Origin: Verrucomicrobiota bacterium
GTDB lineage: Bacteria; Verrucomicrobiota; Lentisphaeria; Victivallales; Victivallaceae
DNA: 12,205 nt
Assembly (NCBI GenBank): GCA_023459755.1
Contig: JAEWSS010000017.1
Span: 1 to 12,205, forward strand
Direction of reading: 5' to 3'
Positions 1 through 8,012 of the stretch are shown piece after piece. Each line of letters begins with the position of its first letter. The stretch's first letter is position 1. The notes under the pieces were generated by a model. The model saw only the letters and a program-made list of their open reading frames with translations, was not told the DNA's origin and ran no database searches. The position numbers and the translations under genes are program-made.

Positions 1-151
1 CCGGATAAGCGTCGGCCAGAACCGCCACGCCGTCACCGGCGGTCGCAGACTTCAACGCCTGACCGAAAGTCCGGCAAAGTTTGAATTCAACGCCGTATTT
101 CTTCAGCAGAATCGCAAAATCTCCACCGTCTTTTGAAACAATGTACAGCAT
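1..151 (-). CDS. Unrecognised protein, N-terminal 50 residues only (gene runs off the left edge)
   Basis: An open reading frame on the minus strand starts with ATG at 151 and stays open to the window edge. An AAGGA Shine-Dalgarno site (162-166) lies 10 nt before the start, and a TTGCAA/TATATT promoter lies just upstream. The protein begins MLYIVSKDGGDFAILLKK. Two short beta strands (MLYIVS and EFKLCRTF), a helix, and then GVAVLADAYP give an alternating beta/alpha pattern, as in the first part of a flavodoxin- or class I amidotransferase-like fold. That fold reading is inference, and I do not recognise the family. No signal peptide or membrane segment is visible, so it is probably cytoplasmic. 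An upstream ATG at 168-170 is out of frame, so 151 is the best start. Function cannot be assigned from this fragment. Confidence 0.7.
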   Translation of the reverse strand, partial: MLYIVSKDGGDFAILLKKYGVEFKLCRTFGQALKSATAGDGVAVLADAYP

Positions 152-182
152 TATGTGAAAATCCTTTCATGTTTGACGTTTT

Positions 183-210
183 AATATACTTGCAAAACGG
201 TCGTTTGCAA
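183..210 (-). promoter_or_regulatory. Probable sigma-70-type promoter for the left-edge minus-strand gene
   Basis: Read on the minus strand, TTGCAA (205-210) is followed after 16 nt by TATATT (183-188). Transcription would start near 176, giving a leader of about 25 nt with an AAGGA ribosome site before ATG 151. Both boxes match the consensus at four or five of six positions and lie in an AT-rich gap between divergent genes. Confidence 0.5.
190..210. promoter_or_regulatory. Inverted repeat, possible operator between divergent genes
   Basis: TTGCAAA (190-196) and TTTGCAA (204-210) form a perfect 7-bp inverted repeat separated by 7 nt. The right arm coincides with the -35 box of the minus-strand promoter, and the left arm coincides with a -35-like box for the plus-strand glycosyltransferase. 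Dyads of this size and spacing are typical of sites bound by dimeric helix-turn-helix regulators. No regulator gene is next to it in the window, so the operator role is inference. Confidence 0.35.
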
Positions 211-230
211 AGTAAATTTTAATAAAGGAG
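190..230 (+). promoter_or_regulatory. Weak promoter candidate and ribosome site for the 241 gene
   Basis: On the plus strand TTGCAA (190-195) and TAAATT (213-218) are 17 nt apart, each a moderate match to sigma-70 boxes. The predicted leader is short, and AGGAG (226-230) lies 10 nt before ATG 241. The ribosome site is convincing. The promoter boxes are only suggestive. Confidence 0.3.
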
Positions 231-240
231 AACCCGTAAT

Positions 241-1989
241 ATGAAGCGCAGGGATTTTTTTATTACTTTGACAATTATTGTCGGAGCGCTGCTGCTGCGT
301 GTCGTCGCCGCAGTTCAACTGGCGTCCGGCGCTGCGGCGGTGTACAATCCGAGTCCGGCAACCGACATGGCGACCTATTGGGAGCTTTCCGGAAAAATCA
401 TCCACGGCGACTATTCCGGGGTGTTTTATTATCAACCCTTTTATTATGCCGTATGGCTTCCGGCACTGCGGCTGGTCTGGAATTCAATCAACATGGTGAT
501 CGCGGCGCAGACGGTGATCGGCGTGCTCGTGGTTCTGCTGACAATGTCCACCGGAAAAATGATCGGCGGACGGGTGACCGGATGGATCGCCGGCGTTTTG
601 TGCGCGGTATGCACTCCGCTTTTGCTTTATACGCCGTTTCTGATCATTGCCAACGTTCAGACGCTCTGGGTGGCGTTGATCGCCTGGCTGGGCGTCCGGT
701 TGATAAAGCGGGGCGGCGGCTTGAACTACTGGCTGCTGAGTTTTACGCTCGGCGCGGCGATTCTGACCCGTGGCAACGCCTGGTATGTTTTTCCGATCGT
801 TGTCCTGTTGTTTTTCCGAATATGGGGGTGGCGTCGCGCCGCGGCGGCCTCGGGATGCACGCTGCTGGTAATTTTGTTGATTCAGCTTCCGTTCATTTGG
901 CACAATACGGTTGAACTCGGCAGGCTGTCCGGGCCGTCTACCGCGGCCGGTCAGGTAATGGCGCTGGGCAATACTCCGGAGGCGCCGCCGGGAGGCCGCG
1001 ACTTCAACACTTCCGCCGGTCCGATGGAATATCCGGACAGCTGGCAGCGCTGGATGGCGGAGGCCGGAACCCGGACGGTGTTTTCACAGATTTTGGATTG
1101 GGCCCGGCGCGAACCGGCGGCATTTGCCGAGCTTCAGTTCCGCAAACTTCTGATGTTTTGGGACTGGCGGGACATTCCGAACAATGTGGCTTTGTTCGGC
1201 GAGGGGGCGGTTTCGTATGTCGGCAGTTTATTTTTCGTTCCCGGTATAATTATCGCGTTTGCGCTGGCGGAGCTGCTTTCCAAGTTGAGACGGGCGGCGG
1301 CGCGGCGGCGCGGCGACTGGTTTTTTATTCTGCTTCTGATCGTCGGATACTGGTTTTCCACTGCGGCGTTTTACAATCTTTCGCGGTTTCGCGCACCGGT
1401 TTTTCCGCTTCTTGCGGTGTTTGCCGGATTATTTGTGGTGACGGCGGCGCGACGGTTTGTTCTCTGTCGCCGCGGCTTTTATCTGACCGCGGTTCCGGCT
1501 TTGCTGACGGGGGTGTTCATCACGTTCGCCGGATATGATTTTTACAGCGAACATTGTGAAAAAACAATGATGCGTCTGGTGCGGCCGGACGGAGTGCGCG
1601 ACGGCGATACGATACGGGACAACGGTCCGTTCAGCTTCGGAGGTTGGCGCGAGTTGAAGGTGCGGCCCGGCGACCGGATCGTCAAGCGGCTGGCCGTTCC
1701 GAGTGAAACCGGCGGAGTGGCAACGCTAAATGTGGCGCCGTCCGACCGCCGCCGACTGCCGCTGTCCGTTGAACTGCCGAATGGAAAAATTTATTCAGGT
1801 ATTGAAAAAGTTACCTTTCCGGTGTCCGACCGCGGCAATATTGAATTCAAGGTAGTCGGCAATCCTGGAAACAGCGCGCTGGTGATCGATCTCCATCGTG
1901 ATTACGGCCGCACCGAGGTGAACGGCCGTCCGGCAGCCGGCGAACTGGTGATGTCGGCAACCGCCGCAGAACAACCGGACTCTTTATGA
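241..1989 (+). CDS. GT-C fold membrane glycosyltransferase (GT39/ArnT-like)
   Basis: This 582-residue integral membrane protein resembles the polyprenyl-phosphate-sugar dependent glycosyltransferases (PMT/ArnT/GT83-like). These transfer a sugar from a lipid carrier to a protein or glycan on the periplasmic face of the inner membrane. About ten hydrophobic helices run from residue 6 to about 430. The first periplasmic loop contains D42 in ATDMATYWELS, the place where GT-C enzymes keep their catalytic Asp, followed by the usual aromatic-rich stretch FYYQPFYY. After the last helix, residues about 440-582 form a soluble, beta-rich, probably periplasmic domain, as often seen at the end of this class. 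ATG 241 is preceded by a good AGGAG site. The gene stands alone between a divergent gene and the convergent kinase, so donor and acceptor cannot be inferred from neighbours. A role in modifying the polysaccharide made farther right is possible but unproven. Confidence 0.75.
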   Translation: MKRRDFFITLTIIVGALLLRVVAAVQLASGAAAVYNPSPATDMATYWELSGKIIHGDYSGVFYYQPFYYAVWLPALRLVWNSINMVIAAQTVIGVLVVLLTMSTGKMIGGRVTGWIAGVLCAVCTPLLLYTPFLIIANVQTLWVALIAWLGVRLIKRGGGLNYWLLSFTLGAAILTRGNAWYVFPIVVLLFFRIWGWRRAAAASGCTLLVILLIQLPFIWHNTVELGRLSGPSTAAGQVMALGNTPEAPPGGRDFNTSAGPMEYPDSWQRWMAEAGTRTVFSQILDWARREPAAFAELQFRKLLMFWDWRDIPNNVALFGEGAVSYVGSLFFVPGIIIAFALAELLSKLRRAAARRRGDWFFILLLIVGYWFSTAAFYNLSRFRAPVFPLLAVFAGLFVVTAARRFVLCRRGFYLTAVPALLTGVFITFAGYDFYSEHCEKTMMRLVRPDGVRDGDTIRDNGPFSFGGWRELKVRPGDRIVKRLAVPSETGGVATLNVAPSDRRRLPLSVELPNGKIYSGIEKVTFPVSDRGNIEFKVVGNPGNSALVIDLHRDYGRTEVNGRPAAGELVMSATAAEQPDSL

Positions 1990-1998
1990 GCCGGCAAG

Positions 1999-4900
1999 TT
2001 ATTTGAGCATGCCGTCGTCTTGCAGTTTCTGCAGTTCGTTCCGGATCTTTTCCATGGTTACCGGTTTCAGCAGCACGCCGGCAAAACCGCCCAGATCGAA
2101 ATTGCTGCCGGCTTCACTGTCGGCGGTGACCGCAATGATCGGCAGCGTTGCGCATTCCGGCATATTGTGCAGTTTTTTTGCCAATTCGCTGCCGTTGATG
2201 TCCGGCATCCACATGTCGGAGAACAGAACGTCGGGGCGCTGCCCGGCGGCGATGAGTTCCAGCAGCGCGGCGTGATTGGTCATATATTCGGTGTTCATTC
2301 CGGTTTTAGTCAGCATTGACGACAAAACCATGCAATTTGTCTTTACGTCATCAAGCACCCATGCTGTGCCGTGAAACAATTTATCCGTGCCGACTGCGTT
2401 ATAATTCCGCCTGACGGAGTGACGGCGTATTTGTATTCCGTTGAAGCGAACCGAAAATGTACTGCCGACACCTGGCTTGCTCTTCAGTGAGATTTCCCCG
2501 CCCATGCGTTCCACCAGCTTCTTGACAATACTGAGGCCAAGACCGGTTCCGGCCGCCGACCGGGTGCCGCGCATCGGTTGTTCCACCTGAAAGAACGGTT
2601 CGAACACCAGTTTCTGAAGTTCCGGAGCAACGCCGATTCCGGTGTCGATTACGCTGATGACAATATCGGCCGACTTTTCAGTTGCATTATTGATTTCAAG
2701 CTCAATGCAAATTCCGCCGTGCTCGGTGAATTTTACCGCGTTGCCGACCAGATTTACCAATATCTGCCGCAACCGGGGGGCGCTTGACCAAATGTCCGGC
2801 ACTTTGTCCGGGAGCACCGCGGTCAATTCAAGATGTTTCTTGGCCGCCAGCTGCTGAAGCATGCATTTGATGTTTTTCAGCAACTCCGCCAGCTCGACCC
2901 ATTCGCAGGTTACGTTCAACCTTTCCGACTCCAGTTTTGACATGTCGAGCACATCGTTGATGATGTTGAGCAGCGAATCGCTGGCGTTGCGCATTTCTTT
3001 GAGATGTTCCCGGATATTGGCCGGCGGGTTTTCCAGTTCAAGCAGTTCGCTGATGCCGACAATGGCATTCATGGGGGTTCTGATCTCGTGGCTCATGGTG
3101 GCCAGAAAAGTGCCTTTTGCCATATTCGCCTCTTCGGCGGCTTCGCGGGCGCGGATCAGATGCTCCCGCGCCATATTTTCCATTGTGGTGTCTGCTACGC
3201 TGGCCAAAATGTTGAGCAGGTTGCCTGACGTGTCGAAAACCGGCGTGGTGGAAACCAGATAGGTATGTCCGCCGTCAAGCGTAATCTCCATTTGAACCGG
3301 CTTCCCGGTCTTGACGGTGGCCTGTACCGGACAATTCTCCGGTACTACGGGGAAATGGCAGATTGTCGGGCTGCAGCTTTTTCCGTCATGCGCTAAAAAC
3401 GGCACCGAGCCGGACCGCCATTTTTCCGCGGCAAGATTGCGGCTTACCAAGCGGCAGTGTGCGTCAAACAACATGATCGGAATGTTGATATTGTTCAGAA
3501 TAAGTGTTTTCTCGCGCTCGCTGGAAAACAGCTTTTCAAACTGCGAACGCCGGAACAATGCAAGACCGACGGCATTGGCCGCCGCCTGAATGGCTCTTTC
3601 ATCCAATTTGCTGATCTCGCGCTGCTGTCTGAATCCGAGGGTGAAGAAACCCCATAGCCGGTTTTCAAAAAATATCGGAGCAAGCAAAACAGATTTCATT
3701 CCGAATGATCTGTAACGGGCGACCAGCGCGTCCGGCAGAACTTTTTCCGCGTCTGCAACATCTAGATTGTTTATCATTATCGTCTGATGGTCGTTCAGCC
3801 GGTAGAGCGCGCGATTGTTGTCCAGCGGCAGATGGATGGGAACCGGCGGCGGCGTTTCGCTTTTGTCATCCGCCGAACACCAGCGGAATGCAATGGCGGC
3901 GCCGGAATAATCCGGATCATAGACTGCCACGTTGCTGAGATCCGCGTTGGCCGGAGACGCAACCCTGGTCAGCAGACTGCGGATGGTGCGGTCAAAGTCC
4001 ATTCCTTCGGCCACAACGGACAGACAGCCATTGGCAATGCGTTCACTTTCCACATAATTGCGCAATTCAGACAACAGTCTGGTGCGTTCATCGTTGGCGC
4101 GTTCGTCACTGGTAACGTCCATAGTCATGGTGAACAGCAAAGAGTTGTCGTCGTCGATCTGCGCCAGCGACTTTATAATCCGGAATATGCGTTCTTCGCC
4201 TTTGGCATACAGTTTTGATTTGTATTCGATTTTGCGTCCGGTGCGCACCACATCGGCGTCTATCTCCTTAATCGCGGCCAGATAGTCGTCGGGAAAAACG
4301 CCAAGCTCCGAAGTGAAGTGCCCGATGGCGTCGGCGGATTCAACGCCGAACATTTCCGTCATTTCCAAATTCCACAGAACGTGACGGTAGCCGTCGGCGG
4401 GGTCTTTGGCCGTGATTCCGGCCGGACAGCTCGCCAGAAGACAGCTGACAATCTGGAGATTGCGGCGCGCCTCCATTTCCAGTTTTTGTTCCTTGGTGAT
4501 GTCAAAACTGATGCCGAGCAACATCTTTTTATCGCCGGAAAGCATTAGTGTCGATTTCAGCGTGTGCATGACCTGGATGCCGTCATTGGTCGGAACTTCT
4601 TCAATGATATCGGCGACTGAACCGGAGGAAAGCACCTGTGCGTCGTCGGCCAGATATTTTTCCGCAGTTTCGGGCGGGAATATTTCGAAGTCGGTTTTTC
4701 CGTGTATCTCCTCCGGCGAGCGGCCCATTTTTTCGGCCATTGCGTTGTTGCAGAGAATATAGCGGTTGTTATCGTCGCAGTCCTTCAAAAAAACCATGCA
4801 CGGCAGATTGGCCAATACCGAGGAGAACAGCGTGTTGGCGTTGCGGTATTTGTTTTCGGTTTCCACCAGTTCGGTTATGTCGTGCAGCGCCAGAACCGAA

Positions 4901-6705
4901 CCGATCACCTGGCCGTTGCCGTCGATCAGCGGACCGGCTGCGCCTTCCACCAGACGGCGCGACCCGTTGTGGCCGATCAACGCGGTGTCCGACGGAATTT
5001 TTACGCGGCGTCGCTCCGCCATTGCGGTTGTGGATGGCGAGAAGTTGGCGCGGCTCCCGGATGTGTCGCGCAGGCTGAGCAGTTCGGACAACTGAAGTCC
5101 GATCAGATTCTGTCCGTCGAGGCCCATCATTTTCACCGCCGCCGGATTGCATATTGTTATCCGGTCGGTTCCGTCGGTGGCGACGACCGCGTCGGAAATT
5201 GACTCCAGCGTCAGGCGAAGCCGGTCGGCGGCGGTTTCCCGGTCAAGCGTGCTGCGATGAAGTTCGTCGATATTCTCTGAATACCAGAGGACGCAATCTT
5301 TGCCGAAACGGTGTATCGGCAGGCGGACGAAGATGGCCTGCCGGTGTTCTCCGTTTATCGTATAAGATTTTTTCTGCAATTTTTGACGGTCGGCGCGAAC
5401 CTCTGCCAGCATGCGCTGAAATTCGACGCGATACGGCTCCGGCATTTCTTCAATGCTTTTGATGTTCGGATGCGTAATGATTTGCGAGTCCGTGTCGTCT
5501 TTGGTAAGCAGACTGAACAGTATTTTGTTGTCTTGGTCGGCCACACCGATCCGCAGCGGAAGATTGCGGAATATTTCGGATACCATTTCCGCGTGGCGGC
5601 GGACCCGCAGCAGACGCAGGATCACCAGCAGCATCAGCAGAATTATGACTGCGCCGCTTCCTGAAATGTAGAAAATCAGCGGCCAGACCGGTTCCGGCGG
5701 CGGATTGACGATTTCAGCCTCCAGGGGGATTGCGTTAAGATCGGCCCCCAGCGCGGTCAGGACTTTGTAATCGACCGTGAGCGCGGGTGACTCGTTTTTG
5801 AATGGAATTCCGACCGCTGATTCTTCTTTCAGAACACGTTCGGCCAGATTGGCGATCATGGCGCCGCAGTTGTCGGCCTTCAGCACCCGTTCGCCGGCCA
5901 GTCCCGATCCAAAGCCGTCGTCGCTGAGTGAAAACACCGGAATTTTGTGTGTTTCGGCAAGCCGGGTGATGAAGGCGTGTTCGGTCATTATCTTTTTCTC
6001 CGGCGCCGGTATCGGCCAGCCGCTGAGAATCACGATCGGAGTGGTGTTCGATTTTTCAATTTTTGCGAGGATGTTGTCCGGTGAACTTTCCGCGCCGAAC
6101 AGGCAGGTTATCCGGCGCCCCGGCAGCTGCGTATTCATTCGATAGCGTATTTCGTTGCATTGCTCCGGCGGAGTTTCCGCCGCTGCGGCGACAATGATGT
6201 CTTGCGACTGCGGGAAGAGTCGCGCCGCCTGAACGGTTATATTGTCCAGCATGTCGTATCGCACGGTTCCGGTGACATTGGCGTATTGATTCCGCAGGCG
6301 TTGAAGCTCGCTTTGTTTAAGTCTGGCGGCGATAAGCGGAACTCTCATGCCGATGGCTTCACGTTCGCTCACCAGAAAATCGGCGGAGATGCCGTCAAAT
6401 GTTATCACCGCGCCGCACTCGTTGCTGGAGAATTCGCTTTTCAGCTCCTCAATGGCACGGCGCCGGCGGAATGACCCCGGAAGACCCGGAGTGATATAAC
6501 GAATGCGCGGATAAAGCATTTTTTCGCCGTCGCGCAAGGCGGCCGCGGTTTGAATGAGAACGCCGTCGAGCCATCTGGATTTCAGTTCGACCGGCGCCAG
6601 AAGTAAAACGGTCGTCGACCGACCGTCTTCCGCCTGAGCCGATGAACGCCACAGCGGAAATAGCATCAAGATGACAACCGCCAGAAAAGTCTTCATACCT
6701 GTCAC
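1999..6705 (-). CDS. Hybrid sensor histidine kinase: periplasmic binding-like sensor, about five PAS, GAF, HisKA, HATPase, receiver
   Basis: A very large (1568 aa) membrane-bound phosphorelay kinase. A signal-peptide-like segment (1-25, ending SSAQA) leads into a periplasmic region (about 26-338) that resembles ABC-type substrate-binding sensors. One membrane helix follows (about 341-365). In the cytoplasm there are PAS-like regions at about 375-470, 495-615, 626-745, 750-865 and 1066-1175. A GAF-like domain occupies about 878-1040. HisKA has the H box SHEIRTPMN with phospho-accepting His1206. The HATPase has N-box Asn1322, DTGIG and GTGLGLS. The C-terminal receiver has acidic pair Asp1452/Asp1453, phospho-acceptor Asp1497 in SDMWMPD, and Lys1547. 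All catalytic residues are present, so it should be active. No Hpt domain, response regulator or DNA-binding output is visible here. The GTG start at 6705 has a GGGGGG site 8 nt upstream. An ATG at 6696 would remove three residues but is less well spaced. A strong promoter precedes it, divergent from the polysaccharide genes. The ligand is unknown. Confidence 0.93.
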   Translation of the reverse strand: MTGMKTFLAVVILMLFPLWRSSAQAEDGRSTTVLLLAPVELKSRWLDGVLIQTAAALRDGEKMLYPRIRYITPGLPGSFRRRRAIEELKSEFSSNECGAVITFDGISADFLVSEREAIGMRVPLIAARLKQSELQRLRNQYANVTGTVRYDMLDNITVQAARLFPQSQDIIVAAAAETPPEQCNEIRYRMNTQLPGRRITCLFGAESSPDNILAKIEKSNTTPIVILSGWPIPAPEKKIMTEHAFITRLAETHKIPVFSLSDDGFGSGLAGERVLKADNCGAMIANLAERVLKEESAVGIPFKNESPALTVDYKVLTALGADLNAIPLEAEIVNPPPEPVWPLIFYISGSGAVIILLMLLVILRLLRVRRHAEMVSEIFRNLPLRIGVADQDNKILFSLLTKDDTDSQIITHPNIKSIEEMPEPYRVEFQRMLAEVRADRQKLQKKSYTINGEHRQAIFVRLPIHRFGKDCVLWYSENIDELHRSTLDRETAADRLRLTLESISDAVVATDGTDRITICNPAAVKMMGLDGQNLIGLQLSELLSLRDTSGSRANFSPSTTAMAERRRVKIPSDTALIGHNGSRRLVEGAAGPLIDGNGQVIGSVLALHDITELVETENKYRNANTLFSSVLANLPCMVFLKDCDDNNRYILCNNAMAEKMGRSPEEIHGKTDFEIFPPETAEKYLADDAQVLSSGSVADIIEEVPTNDGIQVMHTLKSTLMLSGDKKMLLGISFDITKEQKLEMEARRNLQIVSCLLASCPAGITAKDPADGYRHVLWNLEMTEMFGVESADAIGHFTSELGVFPDDYLAAIKEIDADVVRTGRKIEYKSKLYAKGEERIFRIIKSLAQIDDDNSLLFTMTMDVTSDERANDERTRLLSELRNYVESERIANGCLSVVAEGMDFDRTIRSLLTRVASPANADLSNVAVYDPDYSGAAIAFRWCSADDKSETPPPVPIHLPLDNNRALYRLNDHQTIMINNLDVADAEKVLPDALVARYRSFGMKSVLLAPIFFENRLWGFFTLGFRQQREISKLDERAIQAAANAVGLALFRRSQFEKLFSSEREKTLILNNINIPIMLFDAHCRLVSRNLAAEKWRSGSVPFLAHDGKSCSPTICHFPVVPENCPVQATVKTGKPVQMEITLDGGHTYLVSTTPVFDTSGNLLNILASVADTTMENMAREHLIRAREAAEEANMAKGTFLATMSHEIRTPMNAIVGISELLELENPPANIREHLKEMRNASDSLLNIINDVLDMSKLESERLNVTCEWVELAELLKNIKCMLQQLAAKKHLELTAVLPDKVPDIWSSAPRLRQILVNLVGNAVKFTEHGGICIELEINNATEKSADIVISVIDTGIGVAPELQKLVFEPFFQVEQPMRGTRSAAGTGLGLSIVKKLVERMGGEISLKSKPGVGSTFSVRFNGIQIRRHSVRRNYNAVGTDKLFHGTAWVLDDVKTNCMVLSSMLTKTGMNTEYMTNHAALLELIAAGQRPDVLFSDMWMPDINGSELAKKLHNMPECATLPIIAVTADSEAGSNFDLGGFAGVLLKPVTMEKIRNELQKLQDDGMLK

Positions 6706-6745
6706 GAAGTCAACCCCCCGTTCCTTCGCCGCTCTTTATTTGGAT

Positions 6746-6773
6746 ATAGTATCATTATTTATTCTTTTGTCAA
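6746..6773 (-). promoter_or_regulatory. Strong sigma-70-type promoter for the hybrid kinase
   Basis: On the minus strand a perfect TTGACA (6768-6773) is followed after 16 nt by TACTAT (6746-6751), in very AT-rich DNA. Transcription would begin near 6739, leaving a leader of about 33 nt that contains the G-rich ribosome site at 6714-6719. Confidence 0.65.
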
Positions 6774-6836
6774 GTGCGCAAGCGGTCTTTATTTTTGCGA
6801 AATTTGAAATAAAACAAAAAAAATGGTTGCGGCTAC

Positions 6837-6891
6837 TTGAATGAAGGCGCAAGTCTTGTATGTTATAGCAGAACAGTAAAGATTATCGGAG
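6837..6891 (+). promoter_or_regulatory. Probable promoter and ribosome site for the STAS gene
   Basis: TTGAAT (6837-6842) is followed by TATGTT (6859-6864, 16 nt spacing) or TGTTAT (6861-6866, 18 nt). The ribosome site CGGAG (6887-6891) lies 8 nt before ATG 6900. This would drive the STAS gene and probably the two genes after it. Placement is supported by the divergent gap, but the boxes are only moderate matches. Confidence 0.4.
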
Positions 6892-6899
6892 ACGGTTTT

Positions 6900-7235
6900 A
6901 TGGAACTGAAAACATATGAACGGGACGGCGCTGAGGTAATCGAAATCAATGGCCGCCTGGATGCCGAATTCGCGGAAATGCTGCGGTCTGAATTTTTGAA
7001 ACTGATAGCTTCGCACCGCAAATTCGTGCTTGATTTGTCGGGAATGGAGTATCTGGACAGCACCGGACTCGGCGCCATTGTATTCTGCTTGAAAAGCAGC
7101 AGCGAATACAACGGGAAACTGGTGCTGGCCAACCTCGGAAGCAAGCCGCGCATGATTTTCACCATCACCAGGGCATCAAAAATATTCGATATTTATGACG
7201 ATCTGGATTCGGCGCTGAACGCGGTCAACGCTTGA
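6900..7235 (+). CDS. STAS-domain anti-anti-sigma factor-like protein
   Basis: A small (111 aa) cytoplasmic single-domain protein of the SpoIIAA/RsbV type. In that family a partner-switching kinase phosphorylates a conserved Ser, and the unphosphorylated form binds and titrates an anti-sigma factor or other target. The diagnostic motif LDSTGLGAI is intact, with Ser54 as the expected phosphorylation site, and DLSGMEYLDSTG matches the family core. The start at 6900 is chosen because ATG has a well-placed GGAG. The reading frame extends upstream to a TTG at 6837, but those 21 codons overlap the predicted promoter and do not look like a STAS N-terminus. Only 34 nt separate it from the PGT gene, so it is probably co-transcribed with the polysaccharide genes. 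No RsbW-type kinase or PP2C phosphatase lies in the window, so the partner must be elsewhere. A direct role in controlling polysaccharide synthesis is inference. Confidence 0.88.
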   Translation: MELKTYERDGAEVIEINGRLDAEFAEMLRSEFLKLIASHRKFVLDLSGMEYLDSTGLGAIVFCLKSSSEYNGKLVLANLGSKPRMIFTITRASKIFDIYDDLDSALNAVNA

Positions 7236-7255
7236 CGCCGCTTTTTGCCCGGATC

Positions 7256-7291
7256 GGAAAGTAATATCAATGAGCGGCAATCCTCTAAGGA
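7256..7291 (+). promoter_or_regulatory. Two competing ribosome sites at the start of the PGT gene
   Basis: GGAAAG (7256-7261) sits 8 nt before ATG 7270. A second, AAGGA (7287-7291), sits 5 nt before an in-frame ATG at 7297. Both spacings are workable. The second would give a protein nine residues shorter, starting MTDRDRDEL. Both starts lie outside the conserved PGT domain. Confidence 0.4.
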
Positions 7292-8010
7292 AAAAAATGA
7301 CCGACCGTGATCGCGATGAGCTGATGAATCTGCTTTTATCGCGGGTCGATTGCGGCGTGGCCCGGCGTGCGCGGCGCAAGATCATGTTCTGGAATTTTAC
7401 GGTGAAGAGCGCCTACTTCTGCAAGCGGCTGTTCGACATACTGGGAAGCATCTTTATTTTGATGGCGCTGTCGCCGGTTTTTATTGCAACCGCGCTGCTG
7501 GTTAAACTGGACTCGCCGGGGCCGATCATTTACCGTCAACTGCGGGTGGGGCGCGACGGGCGCCATTTCCGCTTTTACAAATTTCGCAGCATGTACGTTG
7601 ACGCGGACAAGCGCAAGGCCGCAATGCTGGCTGAAAACGAGTCGTCGGACGGCGTGATCTTCAAAATGAAGCGAGACCCCAGAGTCACCCGCGTCGGAAG
7701 ATTCATCCGCAAATTCAGCATCGACGAACTGCCGCAGATTTTTAACGTTCTGACCGGAGATATGAGTCTGGTCGGGCCGCGGCCGCCGTTGCCGTCGGAA
7801 GTCGATCTTTACACGCTGGATGACCGCAAACGCCTGAATGTCACTCCCGGCATCACCGGCCTCTGGCAGGTTTCCGGCCGCAGCGATATTCCGTTCAAAC
7901 AACAGGTTCAACTGGACAAGGAATACATAAAAAGTCAGTCGATCTGGCGCGATCTGGTTATAATGCTGAAAACAATTCCGGCGGTCTTCTCCGGCCGCGG
8001 AGCCTATTAA
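7270..8010 (+). CDS. Monotopic phosphoglycosyl transferase (initiating sugar transferase of polysaccharide synthesis)
   Basis: This 246-residue protein belongs to the bacterial sugar transferase family (PglC core, also found at the C-terminus of WbaP/WcaJ). It moves a sugar phosphate from a nucleotide sugar to undecaprenyl phosphate at the inner face of the membrane, the first committed step of repeat-unit assembly. After a charged N-terminal stretch of about 45 residues comes KRLFDILGSIFI and the re-entrant helix with its breaker Ser68-Pro69. YKFRSM follows, then the catalytic pair Asp152-Glu153 in FSIDELPQ, then LVGPRP, and PGITGLWQVSGR. All family landmarks are present, so it should be active. 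It has only the small core, not the four-helix N-terminal domain of WbaP-type enzymes. Which sugar it uses cannot be read from the sequence. The next gene starts 2 nt after its stop codon, which argues for coupled translation and a shared function. Confidence 0.93.
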   Translation: MSGNPLRKKMTDRDRDELMNLLLSRVDCGVARRARRKIMFWNFTVKSAYFCKRLFDILGSIFILMALSPVFIATALLVKLDSPGPIIYRQLRVGRDGRHFRFYKFRSMYVDADKRKAAMLAENESSDGVIFKMKRDPRVTRVGRFIRKFSIDELPQIFNVLTGDMSLVGPRPPLPSEVDLYTLDDRKRLNVTPGITGLWQVSGRSDIPFKQQVQLDKEYIKSQSIWRDLVIMLKTIPAVFSGRGAY

Positions 8011-8012
8011 CC

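Noticed and set aside
484..903. Long minus-strand reading frame inside the glycosyltransferase gene
   Set aside because: Its translation is rich in Arg, Gln and Pro with no domain, and the plus-strand gene has clear membrane helices. It is a shadow frame.
6837..6899. N-terminal extension of the STAS protein starting at TTG 6837
   Set aside because: The start codon is rare, has no ribosome site, and overlaps the predicted promoter boxes. ATG 6900 has a well-spaced GGAG and gives a normal STAS N-terminus.
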